Assembly (NCBI GenBank): GCA_004553595.1
Contig: SFKZ01000099.1
Span: forward strand, 1 to 5,147
Direction of reading: 5' to 3'
DNA length: 5,147 nt
Source: Methanobrevibacter ruminantium
GTDB taxonomy: Archaea; Methanobacteriota; Methanobacteria; Methanobacteriales; Methanobacteriaceae
The notes beneath the pieces are model-generated. The model saw only the letters and a program-made list of their open reading frames with translations, did no database searches and had not been told where the DNA came from. Within the stretch, counting starts at the first letter, position 1; every line of letters begins with the position of its first letter. Shown in pieces: positions 5,075-5,147 of this stretch. Made by a program: the position numbers and the translations under genes.

Positions 5075-5084
5075 AAAACACCTC

Positions 5085-5110
5085 CTTACTTTCCTTACTC
5101 ATATCTTACT
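5085..5110 (-). promoter_or_regulatory. Candidate operator: three AGTAAG direct repeats
   Basis: AGTAAG occurs on the minus strand at 5110-5105, 5099-5094 and 5090-5085, spaced 11 and 9 bp. This is about one helical turn, so all three would face one side of the DNA. They run from a possible -10 region to the antitoxin ribosome site, the right place for autoregulation. The last copy overlaps the AAGGAGG site, so part of the similarity may just reflect purine-rich leader sequence. Confidence 0.35.
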
Positions 5111-5147
5111 CTGTAGTCCTCTATTTCGTCAAGGCAATTTTTGAAGA
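5095..5147 (-). CDS. Possible C-terminal tail of an upstream gene (partial)
   Basis: One minus-strand frame is open from the window edge and reads FKNCLDEIEDYRVRYE before TAA (5097-5095), 20 bp upstream of the antitoxin start. The acidic amphipathic composition looks like the end of a real protein, but 16 codons are too few to be sure and the other two frames stop earlier. No function can be given. If real, the PIN/AbrB pair would be downstream genes of a longer same-strand run. Confidence 0.35.
   Translation of the reverse strand, partial: FKNCLDEIEDYRVRYE
5103..5132 (-). promoter_or_regulatory. Possible promoter of the PIN/AbrB operon
   Basis: TTGACG (5132-5127) and TAAGAT (5108-5103) are separated by 18 bp; they match the sigma-70 consensus at 5/6 and 4/6. 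Transcription would start near 5095, about 20 nt before the antitoxin ATG. It overlaps a possible upstream coding tail, which lowers confidence. Confidence 0.4.

Overview
This AT-rich window (roughly one third G+C by eye) looks like part of a cassette array in a spirochaete chromosomal integron, most likely a Treponema. The case rests on four things: two matching attC-like sites in line with the genes, a loose spirochaete-type lipobox, small accessory genes packed end to end on one strand, and the known presence of a chromosomal integron in Treponema denticola. The genus is an inference; no integrase gene or rRNA is visible. Every gene I accept is on the minus strand, so transcription runs from high to low coordinates.

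Layout in the direction of transcription. (1) 5147-4425: a possible gene tail (5147-5095), then a two-gene type II toxin-antitoxin operon, an AbrB/MazE-like antitoxin followed by a PIN_3-family toxin overlapping it by 4 bp (GTGA). (2) 4424-4334: an odd junction with two small hairpins, an isolated integron core box (ACCTAAC/GTTAGGT) and a fragment of the arm shared by the two good attC sites. (3) 4333-1561: an apparent multigene cassette with an exported ankyrin-repeat protein, an unrecognised 95-aa protein 13 bp downstream, and a type III toxin-antitoxin locus that closes the cassette. (4) 1559-1502: attC site. (5) 1488-64: a CAP/SCP-domain lipoprotein followed by a PIN-like (NYN-type) protein, closed by a second attC site at 48-1 that runs off the window.

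The main discovery is the type III system. The 166-aa protein at 2061-1561 is recognisably ToxN/AbiQ-like. Directly upstream, 2202-2101 holds three diverged tandem units of 33, 34 and 35 nt. Their sequences differ, but each can form the same H-type pseudoknot, and the second stem is kept by compensatory changes (GCTCT:AGAGC, CCTT:AAGG, TCGCG:CGCGA). A rho-independent terminator at 2100-2073 lies between repeats and toxin gene. Order (RNA repeats, leaky terminator, nuclease gene) is the classic type III arrangement. The toxN stop codon is one base from the core box of the attC site, so the system appears to travel as integron cargo. With the PIN/AbrB pair, two mechanistically different toxin-antitoxin modules lie within about 3.5 kb, which fits the idea that such modules stabilise cassette arrays.
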